Assembly (NCBI GenBank): GCA_004352715.1
Contig: SCFE01000105.1
Span: 163,418 to 227,417 of the forward strand
Reading direction: 5' to 3'
DNA: 64,000 bases
Origin: Hofstenia miamia
Taxonomy: Eukaryota; Xenacoelomorpha; Acoela
How positions within the stretch are numbered: the stretch's first letter is position 1; every line of letters begins with the position of its first letter. The position numbers were made by a program, and so were the translations under genes. The notes under the pieces were generated by a model. That model saw only the letters and a list, made by a program, of their open reading frames with translations. It made no database searches and was not told the origin of the DNA. Positions 35,085-45,948 of this stretch are shown here, one piece after another.

Positions 35085-35503
35085 TTGGAGAGCGCTCTGC
35101 TGGAAGAGAAAATATTATTAAGAACTTTCGTTTTCTTTTCTCCAAAGCATAAGCTACGTTGTCCCTTGAAGAAACAAAAATTGCAACAACCAATTTCTTG
35201 TCAAAGTACAAGAACTACATGTCAGAAGATTTTATCAGAGTTTGGTTCTAAGTTTGGTGAGTTTGATATCATTGCTAATATTTTACAGTTCTTAATCGAT
35301 ATAGGATTACTTAGTTCTTTTCCTGAAACTGTGTTTGCATCTGCATGTCTGTTGTTCTTGACCAATCTTGTCATGGTAGCATTCACCCAGGAGAGACTGA
35401 ATATTCTAGCCATAATATCTAAATGTGATATTGAAAACATTTTGTTAAACTTGCAAATGCTAAAGCAAACGGAAAACATTCAATACATAAAATGCTTTGT
35501 GTA
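35085..35503 (+). pseudogene. hAT (ZMYM1-like) C-terminal fragment, internally deleted
   Basis: A 139-codon frame contains FGEFDIIANILQFLIDIGLL, then SSFPETVFASACLLFLTNLV, then TQERLNILAIISKCDIENIL. In ZMYM1-like hAT proteins the LLSSFP.T..A...LL block is followed by an (A/S)ERSFSKLK-type segment of about 20 residues and then by TQERL..LA..SI..DI. Here that middle segment, with the conserved hAT Glu-Arg, is cleanly missing and the two halves are joined in frame. The first 40 residues are not recognisable. It is a non-functional fragment of a hAT family other than the one at 62325. Confidence 0.65.
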
Positions 35504-35842
35504 AACCTATGAAGACATAAAATTATATTGTTGTATGCAAATTTAATTTCAATTTAATATCTAAAAAATATACACAAAATATAAAATATTAAGGAAATGT
35601 AATAATATAAATTTTGTTATTCAAAGTTATTTTATTCAAATAATTCTTAAGCAAAAATAGTTTGTAGTTTGCATTGATTCTAACTGTAATTGTATCNCTT
35701 AAGAAGTATGTGTTGAAAGTTTATGTTCTTGTGGTTTTTGAATAAATGCGCCCTTTATAAGTGTTTCAGATAAGTTAAGCATAAAATAATATCACAAGAT
35801 TTGTAGATCTTTGTTTTGTCTTATATAACTTTTTGCATAATA

Positions 35843-36231
35843 CAGCGTCAATGTACTCTTTTGAGTACACATATATTTTAACTTATTAGACTGCCACATG
35901 TTAGCAATTGAACATAGAAAGTTTATATATGTTTAATACAATGCCAATCACATTATATTTACATAGGTATTTCTATATACTTGCAATATTAATGCTTGAA
36001 ATTAATAATATCTTGATTGTTTGTCTTGAACATTTTGACATGACTTTTGTGCAATCAAAATTTTCTATAGAAAATGCTTAACATGTTGTAGCAAAGAATG
36101 CACTAAAATAGAATAACATACGTTTACTAAATTTAGTGGTAAAACTTATTGCGTACCAATACAATGATTTCTATTTATGTGATTAGCTATTTATCTTGTG
36201 TACTCAAAAGAGTACACTGCCGGCGACGAGG
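35843..36231. mobile_element. piggyBac-like MITE with subterminal palindromes
   Basis: The right end reads CGGCGACGAGG and is followed by TTAA (36232-36235), matching the end type of the element at 11082. The left end keeps CAGCGTC (35843-35849) but the outer CCTCGT and TTAA are replaced. Just inside both ends the same palindromic 18-mer occurs in inverted orientation: TGTACTCTTTTGAGTACA at 35852-35869 and its complement at 36199-36216. The interior is about 330 bp, AT-rich and non-coding. Confidence 0.65.
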
Positions 36232-36235
36232 TTAA

Positions 36236-39200
36236 GTAAACGTGCACTACTATTAAAATATGTTTTATTGAAATAAATTTCAATCAGTTTTAAAAAATTG
36301 TTGTCAAATTGGTATGAAACATGAAGAGTATATGTTGATGAATGCAGTTTTGATAGAAAAGAAATATAGTCTTGTATAGGTATAATTTCTATTCGTGCCA
36401 TTGGTAAAAAGTGAACAGACTGCGTGTTTCAACAGTTAGGTCTGTCAAAAAATACATATTGATGTATACAACTTGTCATATTCCAAAGTAAGCTTTTTCA
36501 GATTTTTTCAGCAGTCCTATTTATTTAAACAATAAAACAACTGTATTAAACTCTGTTTATCTTGTACAATGTTTCAATGAGCATTAAGTTTAAAAGTTTA
36601 TATGGGGCGCAAAACCACAACCTTCTTGACATGATATTTCTCAAGTTACTGCTACTGCTCATGCTAAAATTTCCTTATACGGCTGGCAAGTGGACCTCGC
36701 AATAACTAGAAATATATTTTCCCGGCATTTCAGAATTATCAAGGTACATTATTCAGTATCTTAAATTAGTTAGAAAATTTACTAGATTATGGTAAATAGT
36801 CTAAGCAACCTGTTGAATGTAACACAAATAAATAAATAAATTCAAAGAAATTAGTGAATGATTATAGCGCAATTGATAAGTACTTAGCCTTATTTGCCAC
36901 ACAAGGGGGTTTTATACAGCCCACTAATAAAAATTTATTTACTAGTTAATTTTTTTAAATGAAAATTTTTGCTTTATAAAGCAATTTTTCATCTACAAAA
37001 TGAGGGCATTGGATATGTGGCAAGAAGGAAAATATGGCATTTTTTAAGTTTTGAATTTTTTTATTTGAATAAATTTTATGATGCTTTCTGATTTAAAAAA
37101 ATCTGCTTAATTTTTTATAGGAGGTCTTTTACTTTACAATAAACATAAAATGCCGCAATAGCGTACAAAAACAGTAGTTTCATCTAAAAACACAATATAA
37201 CATAAGAATTTTTTAATATTTTTGACAAAAATCTTATAGCAAAAGAACGGGAGGATGAAATTACTTCAAGTTTTGTAGAATACTTCTGATACTATAACAG
37301 TAAAAGTCACCAAACCTTAAACATATCGAGGTTTTCAAAAAGGTAAAATTTATAAAGTATATATTTGGCGGAATCAACCCACTTTGTGACTAATAAGGCT
37401 AACGTTACATCTATTTTTTTTGAAAAATGTTTAGGCATAGAAAAAACGAGTAGCCAAAGCTCGTTGCACATCTAATATCTTCCTCTAACGGATTTGTTTC
37501 GATTTCACTAAGTGAATGTAAACTAAGTCATTTCCTTAAATATAAATTTTGAAAGATTTTAAATTTTGTTGGAAAATTATATACTTTGAGTTTTGTTTCT
37601 CAAATTCCAATGAAGAAACTCAAACGCAATTTTTAGTTTCCAAGGACTCAACCAAGCAATGGAAGTGCTATTTTAAGAAACAAAAATTAATAATAGTGGC
37701 TATTAGAATGATGTCAGTTTTAAAATACGTAAAAAATGCATGGTCTGTCACTATACATAGTTTAAAAAAAGGAAATACATATACTTAAGTTTGAGAAATG
37801 GTCGAAAGTATTGTGATCAAAATAATGTCAATTATATATAAAAAATATATATATATATATATATATAATCTAAATGCAATATTTGCTATGCTAATAGACA
37901 ATGGGATAATTCAAATAGAGAGCGGCTCACAAATTAATACTAAAGGGGGCCCACAAAGTTTTGCTAAGCCCCTGACTAATATTCAATGTAATTGACAACA
38001 AAAGGTTAAGCAAAATTGATTAAAGCTCATGTGTCAACCTGACAAATTCAGATTTAAAATTCCTGTCAATGATTATGTATTACCGCTTGGAGAAAGACAA
38101 ATAATCGAACCTACCAGCCATACAAATGATCACAGATTCTCTTAAATTCAATGCTCCCAAACAACATCAAATAGACAGGGGAGTGGTTAATTATTTGCTT
38201 TAATCACTAGAACATTGTTCAAAATCCATGTTAAAGCCCTTATAGTTATACTAATCAGCAATAAATATACACAAATTATATATTGATATTCACTGTAATC
38301 TTCAAAACCTGAACGTAATATAAAACTCTCCTCAAATGAGTTAAATAGGGTAATGGTTTTAGGTATGGTTCCTAAAGTTTAGAGCTCATGCAAAATTGGA
38401 TTTTCTAAGCCAAATGCAATGAAACTTTGAAAAACAAATTAAAAGTTTAATAAATTTAGGAACATTTTGCTTATGAAATTCCCCTTAGCATAGTTTAAGG
38501 AGAAATCCTTATATATTTTCTGTTTATGATTTATTGATATTGATTTCGCTTAGGCCTTCTACACAAATAGGTTATTGCCCTACTCTTGGAATTAAATTCA
38601 ATTTATATCAATGTTTCTCTCATATTACAATTCTTGAATATCTTAAAAACTTAAAATTTAGGCTAAAATGTCATTGAAAGGCCTTTCAAAAATCCTATGT
38701 ACACATTTTTAGCTTTTCGTCATGAAAATTTAAGGTTTGTATTTAGACACTCATATCCCAGACGCTTATCAAAACCATTTTCTGGATATAATTTTTTCAT
38801 TGACTCATTATTTTATCTTCAATGCTGATTTCCAACCAAGCGATTATTACTTTAAATTTTGACAAGGAGAAATATTGACAAAAGTTATCATTCGCTTAAA
38901 GTTAGAATTAAGATCCCCTAATTTAAATTAAATCGGATCTAATTTTAGACTCTCTATCCAAAACAGACTTTGCTACCAATAAATAAATGCATTAGAATTT
39001 AACAAATTGGTTTATAGTCTGCCGAATTCAATTCAACTGCTCCGTGCTCTTTATTAGTATTCAGTGCAGGAAAATTTCAATAACTTTTGACACACTTGTA
39101 GAAGCGCTTTCGACAATTGAAGGGTGTGAAATCTTTTGATGGCAACCATTTACGGCTTTGCACAACGTATTTTTTCCTCGTGTATATATATTTATATTTA

Positions 39201-40037
39201 CATTCTAATAAGTCGTAATCTATTGTCAACATGTTTTGGAAAACATTGTTATAGATGTTTTCCATCTTTCCTCCATTAGAATGAATGGAATACCCGTAAA
39301 TTTCTCATTTTCAAGAGGGAACTTGTTTTGAATGTAGAAGTAATATAAATAGGTTGATTGAAATGTAAACAAATTGCAGTGTTTTGCAAAACCATTCACT
39401 TTTTCAGAAGTTCTTGTACTCGTTAAATTTCACCATGTTGTTAAGCAAATTCTTTTGGACTTTCCAATAGATAGTAATGTATATATAGGAGACGGGATAT
39501 TTCACACTAAAGAGCAATTAGCTTAACTAGCATATCGATCATTACCTTTGAGCATTAAACACTTTTACAAAATAGTTTCAATAAAAATGTTAAGTTGAAA
39601 AAAATGGTACTTAAACTACAAGGAGATTCTTCTCAAAGCAAATTTATTTTTTATGATTTGTACACAATTAAGAACATTTGAATGACTATATTGATTAATT
39701 TGGGCCTAAGAAATAAATGTTTTTGCTCCCTAGTGGAATTGAAAGAGATATTTCTTTAAAATATGTACTGAAATTTTATGTACAATCTAATAGATTCAAG
39801 ATGTCGTTTTCAAATTAGACTATTATTATTAACTAAAAAGGAATATTGATAGAGGTGCTTTTTATATAATTAAAACCATGATGAATTACACCTAGCATTA
39901 GAAAGTTAAATAAATTTATAGTTTTGAGTATATCGCAACAGACATGTGAAATGATAACTTTTCAAGAGGGTTTCCTATTGCCTGTCACTGCAATGTTATT
40001 TCATTGAACTACATTTAAAGTATCATATATATATATG

Positions 40038-40092
<55 letters not shown>

Positions 40093-41250
40093 ATGACTAT
40101 ATCGTTTATATTTATTTTATATGTATAGATTCATAATAGTTGACTCTGGAAATTGGTGGAATCTCAACTTATTAATGAATTTTTTTCAAAATTTTCTAAA
40201 GCCTATGTGTATTATTAAAAAATTGTTAAAACTCTAAACACTGCTCTCAAATGAAACAAATAGCAAATGTCTATGAAAATAATCTTTAAATTCTCTTAAT
40301 TTGAAGTCTGAGAAAAATGTTTGATTACATATCAAATAAAAGTTTAATTCACAATAAAATAACTAAAATAGTTGAAAATGTAATACTATGTCTTGAAAAA
40401 TTGTATTATATATGGCGTTCAGAAACTCATGATCATCACTGTACATTTATTGCTGCGAAAAATCCAGAATCTTAAGGAAAACTTGAGATAAGTTTTAATT
40501 CAATAAAATATGTTGCATCGTGCGCTTTCTAGTAATGAAGTATTTTTCTCAGATAAATGCCTTAGCGTATAATGAACCATATGTTCAAGAGTATGGAATT
40601 CACTTATTTAAGTGATGTAGTAAATTATGATGCAACTGATGTATTTTACCATTTCTCTCAACTCTTCACTAAGATATATATTAGCAAGAGTGAAAACCTG
40701 TATGAATGTTTCTTATATTATCAGTATCTATGTAGAGAAACATAATCTTAAAGATATAAATTCTATGTCAGTTGACAAAGTTTGCTTCATTGTTCCAATA
40801 ATCAATCATACGTTTGCCAAATTTAGCATTATATTTTGGAAAAGTTTAAAATCTCCCATTAAAGTAGCGATTCATTAGTATAGCAAGGCGAGTAATTCAT
40901 TGGCAAAGCACTTAACCAAGTTTCGAAATGAAAAAATATTATTGAAAGAGAAGTCTAATAAATTTAGGTGTTTGGAAATGATTTGTTCAGCTGCTTTTAC
41001 AGGGATTACACTAAGCTAAATTTAATATGATATAGCTAAGTTCCTTCTTTACAATTTCGAATTTTATTTACAATGTCATTGGACGTGGCAATAAAAGAGT
41101 ATTTTATTGAAAAAGAAATATCCAGGTCTATAAAACAACGGAATCAAATTCTAAATGTTGCTTGATATTTGAAGCAGTGGAAAAGGGTTTTTCCTCAATA
41201 AGTTTCTAGTTAGTTTATAATATGAATAAAATTACTAAAGCATCCCTTAA
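36236..41250. other. No gene seen; TA tracts
   Basis: AT-rich, with (TA)n at 37846-37868 and 40025-40090. Open frames such as 37549-37788 and 39077-39265 show no recognisable domain or splice context. Confidence 0.45.
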
Positions 41251-41712
41251 GGTGTGTTCAGACTATCGATTTTATCATCAGTCAATTTATCAGTTGATAA
41301 AAATCGATAGTTTGAACACGTCTTCTGCTTTTTATCAGCTGATAGCAGTCGTTAAAGTTCCAGCAGATTTTTTCACAAAATGACTGGATTAAGGCTATCG
41401 GATAATTTATCATTGATAAAATGATATTAAAACTCTAGTCTGATTGTTACTTGATGTTAATTGCCTACTTCAAGTAGCCAACAGACTCGGAAAACTTTAT
41501 TTCTGAAGTTAAAATATTTCAACTTGAACTTGAAATCTTTTGCTGTTCACAGATGTTATTTCCCAGCGCTGTCAATCAAAATATAATTGCGTTTTAGTAA
41601 ATAGATCTCAAGCCATCTGCCATCTGTCAAACAATCGTTAATCTGAAGACTATTTCAACTCCGGTTTTTCAAACAAAAAAATCTACTGATAAAATCCATA
41701 GTTGTAGGCCAA
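41251..41712. mobile_element. MITE-like inverted-repeat element
   Basis: GGTGTGTTCAGACTATCGAT followed by TTTATCA at 41251-41277 is inverted at once as TGATAAAAATCGATAGTTTGAACACG (41295-41320), forming a hairpin of about 24 bp with few mismatches. Further TATCAGCTGATA and GATAA/TTATC motifs follow. A weaker inverted copy, TGATAAAATCCATAGTTG, ends near 41712. No coding sequence or target duplication was found. The right boundary is uncertain. Confidence 0.45.
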
Positions 41713-43044
41713 AAGCTGCTCTATAATTCAACAACTACAAAAACGAAGCATCAGTCCAATGTCCTTTAACTGATTAATGAAAAATATTGTCAATGCTATT
41801 GATTTTTATAAGTTTAATTAATTAATTTCTTGAGTTACTCTACAAGATGTGTTTTGCAAACAGCAAGACAACCTATATTACTAACTATGTTTTAGATATT
41901 TCTAATGATATGTTTTTCCAAAAATATACAGCTTTTACATTATAACTCCTTCCCTCAGACAAACATTGCATACTAAATATGAATTATAGAGGATTAACTA
42001 CAACTCAATCGAATGTTGTTTTATGAAATGTTAAGCTATGCAATGAAATTTCTCAGCAGAAAACGAATAGTAGTTTTTCCATTGCCTTAGTTCTTAATGA
42101 AGTTGCTTAGTTCATGCAGAACAACTGTACATTTTTTGATAATTTCAGTTGATATTTCAATATTAATTAGAATCTTAATACATCAAAATTTAATTCGCGT
42201 ACAGAAAGAACCCAATGAAATCATTATGTAAGAATTGAACAATGTAAATACTACTATTAACAAATATTAATAACTATTTTATATATATATATATATACTG
42301 TATATGCTCAAACATTTACGTTAAACTTTGAGTGCTGTTCAATTTTCTGCCAGAATGATTTCATAGGTAATTATTGTACTAGACTTGTAAATTATTAAAA
42401 CCAATCAAAAAGTTGTCAATGCTATTTGCGAGCATTCAATGTGCTAAAATAAATTAATTCAATTTTGAATAATGTAAAGATAATCATTTAGATAGTTGAT
42501 AAATTTTTATGTCTCGTATTATACCAGCTAAGGCATGTACATTTAATCCAAAATTTTTATTGTGCTTTGAATTTAAATTTAAAAATGCGTATGAAGAGAA
42601 AACGAATTGGTAATTGAATTTGCTTATGCCTCAAATCTACGAAGAAGGAATCAAAAGTTTTTATTATGTTAATATTTTAAGTTTTGATTGTATCGAAACA
42701 GCAGAAGGATCATTTTTAAAAACCTTAATTCAAAATTTGAAATTTCAGTTTTAGTAAATATTTAAAACATATTTCAATTTTTTCCAAGAAATAATACAGT
42801 GTGTCCTCAATAATGATAAAAAGCATGAAGTTTCAATTTTTTGAATATTTGTTCAAATATCAAATTTGAAGCAATAGTGCACCAAAACTTTGAAATATAT
42901 TTGATGTTAAAAATGTTAAAGGAAAAGTTTTCTTACAAATTGTTTAGCGTAATTTCAAAATTTGAATTTTTACTACATGTAGCTACAACATGCAACATGC
43001 ATTTTTTTGCCTACTTTACCCTTGCATGTCAAACAGTCTTGACT
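41713..43044. other. No gene seen
   Basis: AT-rich. A short (TA)n is at 42280-42297. Confidence 0.45.
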
Positions 43045-43191
43045 CAGAAGCGGATATAGAAATATTTTGTAGAAGCCAGATGTAAAAAAGGGCTGTGAGC
43101 ATAATCGGGTGCTAAAAATATCTGTTTTGCACTTTGTTCTTATTTTAAAAAAAACCTAGTTTCTTAGCCCCCTCCCCTCGCGCATCCGCCA
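43045..43191. mobile_element. Possible hAT-type MITE
   Basis: The left end CAGAAGCGGATATAG faces a right end whose complement reads TGGCGGATGCGCGAGGGG then AGGGGGCT. Both resemble CAG.GGCGGAT-type hAT termini. The block is about 147 bp and its right side is GC-rich. The target duplication is not clear. Confidence 0.35.
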
Positions 43192-44044
43192 TTTTTTACT
43201 CTAAGTATGCTACTATTTATAATTTAATGTCTTTGTTGCGTATTCAATTACTTACAAAAAATCTAGAATATAAAACATTATCATTAATATAAAAGGTCAT
43301 AGATTTTTTACATTACAGTATACAAAAACTGTGGAATAACCTATTTTAAACATAGTGCATTTTTTGAAGATTCTGTAAATAATTATACTTAATATAAATC
43401 AATATATTGAAATATGACTTTGCATGGATTCACTTTACAATGATTTTCCTAAGGATGAATCACCATGCAGCCGCAAACTAAATATTTTGATTTCCTTAAG
43501 TTTTATTGATTTTTTAGAACCATTTTTATATAGTATTTGAAATGCGCAATTTCCTAGAATTTTTCAATTTTGCAGTAATGAAGAAAACTTACGCAGCAGA
43601 CAGCTCCTTTAGCACACCTGTTCTAAAAAGCCTTTATCTTAAATAGAACAACACAAACTTATGCACAGTATTTATAAATATACAAACTTGAAACAACCAA
43701 CTTGAAGAGTTTTTGTTATTTGCATACAACTCATATTGGCAGCACCAAATCTCGAATTATTTTAAAATTAAATACCATGAAATTTCAGAATAATTTATTC
43801 ATAAATATTACTCTTCCTAAAAATTACTCAAAAACCTATTATATAATAACTAATGTCCACGCATTTTACTTTTTTAAAATTCTATGTTAAAATTTATAGA
43901 TTTTTGTCGTATATAATTATAAAATTTACTCTGATTGGGGAACAATTACTTTAAAAAATGTGCCTTAAAGGTTTTAACCTCCTGTGTAGACTTTCATTGC
44001 ATTAAGCTGTAACTTTCAAAATTTTTGAAGAACATAATTGTGAA

Positions 44045-44336
44045 TCAACATGCAGAGTACTCATATGGTGCCAGTTTAGCAGCATAACATTTTGCTTCGC
44101 AATCTGATGCCCAATGATTAGAAAAACCCCACGCTTTGGATTTGCTATAACGTCCGTGAGAAGCAATGAAGATGCAATAATTTTGCAGCTTAGTATTAAT
44201 TTGGTTTCTGTATTCTTCCCCTACCTTTGAAGTTTGCTCCATAATATATTTAAAGACCCATGTCTATTGCTACCATATGAGTTGCCGCTAGCGTAGAAAA
44301 TTTGGCTCAGCTGCTTCCTCAAGAGATCCGCTTTAT
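44045..44336 (-). CDS. Candidate coding exon(s), unidentified
   Basis: On minus, CCACTTCAG (acceptor-like) precedes an open stretch ENKADLLRKQLSQIFYASGN followed by SYGSNRHGSLNILWSKLQ, ending at the donor-like CAAAG|GTAGGG near 44222/44221. In another frame 44242-44045 encodes a segment ending KAWGFSNHWASDCEAKCYAA then KLAPYEYSAC before TGA. Both look more protein-like than the surroundings and the region is GC-richer. No family is recognised. It could be a host gene fragment or a transposon relic. Confidence 0.28.
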
Positions 44337-45669
44337 TCTCTCTGAAGTGGCATTGTTTAAATAGCACTTGTTAAATATAAAACTGCTGTTGATTGACACA
44401 AGCAATAGGAAAAAAAAGTATAATTTTATATAAGAGTTGTTTTGGCTTCCAAGAATTTTTATTTAAAACATTCACTTAAATTTTCTACCTTGGACCCATT
44501 TGCAAGCAAATTTGCGGTAGATCCAGAATTAAATTTTACACATGATTTTCGGTTTATCAGCTAAAATATATAATTTGTAGTCCTATATTACACATTCGAA
44601 CAGGACTATATTTTGCAATGCATCGGGAGATAATATTCGTTGACGAACATTAAATTATTTCAAGTAAATGTCAATAATAAATCATGAATAATCGATTTTC
44701 TTCAAAAAACCGCAACTCTACAACTACGATCATTATCGTTAACCTCAAAATACAGACTATCGGAGTTAAAATTTACCTAGCATAACATAGATCATGTTAT
44801 AATCAAATGTATATGTTGTAATTTATTTTGGTTTCAAGGATGAACGAATTGGGGCAGCCTTGCTGTACAATTTGAGCCCACATTGGACCACTGCCATGTT
44901 TTTTGATGAGTCTTCAAAAATATCCATTTAAAAAAAGATTTTCATGAAAATATAATCAATAAAAATGTTTAGTCGCCCATATAATTCTATGATTGTATGA
45001 GCTCTTCTAAGGCAGAGCTTAATGGCAAAATTTTTAAATAGAATCTGATTTGATATTTGAAAAAGATGCTTAGCCCCCTATTCTCTTCAATGATAACCTA
45101 GCTACATTAGTGTTCGGTATGTCTTACATGAGACTTTAAGTGCAATCTCTCAAGTGATTCTTAAGGAAGGACCCTGTTGACATACTAAAAATCATCAGTA
45201 ATTTATTATTTAGAGCAGAGTTTTATATAATTGTAGACATTTAGTAATTTTTAAGGTAAATGCTATATTTACATTACAAAGTAACAATCCTTGATTTTAT
45301 TTAGTTAGAGGACAATTATGAGGTAAGTTATAAATCATTGCTTTAATTGATACAAAAATATTATTTTTCATTTTCGCGTATTGCATTCAATTACAAAATC
45401 CAGCTAGGTTTTCTTTGGCCTATTTGTTGTTAGATGACGCAAGTACTTAGCATATCTCGCGCTGATATATCCATTCCGTCTGAATTTATGCGTATTCAGG
45501 TTTGACACTTTTTAAAAATTCCTTAATGTCATTTGTGCTGGTCGCATCAGTATTTTTCATTTACTTAGTGACGCAGTGTGCATAATTTATCCGAGTGGGT
45601 TAAAGTTGAATTTTTGCAAAATGTTAAGTCTAAATTTATATATATATATATACATATATATATATACAG

Positions 45670-45701
<32 letters not shown>

Positions 45702-45870
45702 ATTTTTGCATTATTAAACTAAATTATAAAATGTGTTATCTTAACCCTTTTTGAACTTATTAATAGAGTAAAAAAATAGATCTAGTCAACTCTAAATGGT
45801 TATAATCAGGACCGACAGAAAATTTTCTCGAACGTTTGTGTGCCATTGCGAATATTTTGCTGCATTTCAG
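44337..45870. other. No gene seen; (TA)n at 45638-45698
   Basis: AT-rich non-coding DNA with an interrupted TA microsatellite. Confidence 0.45.
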
Positions 45871-45948
45871 CATCAGTGTACAGGCGCCGATAAAGAATTA
45901 ATTGAGGATTTGCAAGGGCAGTCGCGATTAAACAATTTGGGCTTTTTG
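45871..45948 (+). CDS. Candidate 78-bp internal exon
   Basis: A pyrimidine-leaning acceptor (TTTTGCTGCATTTCAG) ends at 45870 and a strong donor, TTTTTG|GTGAGTG, follows at 45948/45949. The 78 bases between are GC-richer and open in phase 0 only, giving HQCTGADKELIEDLQGQSRL then NNLGFL; the other two phases hit stops. It cannot be spliced directly to the phase-1 exon at 23712 without a stop, so at least one exon would lie between or they are unrelated. The family is not recognised. Confidence 0.38.

Noticed and set aside
45871-45948. Direct continuation of the exon ending at 23712
   Set aside because: The first exon ends in phase 1, and reading this exon in that phase gives an early stop.
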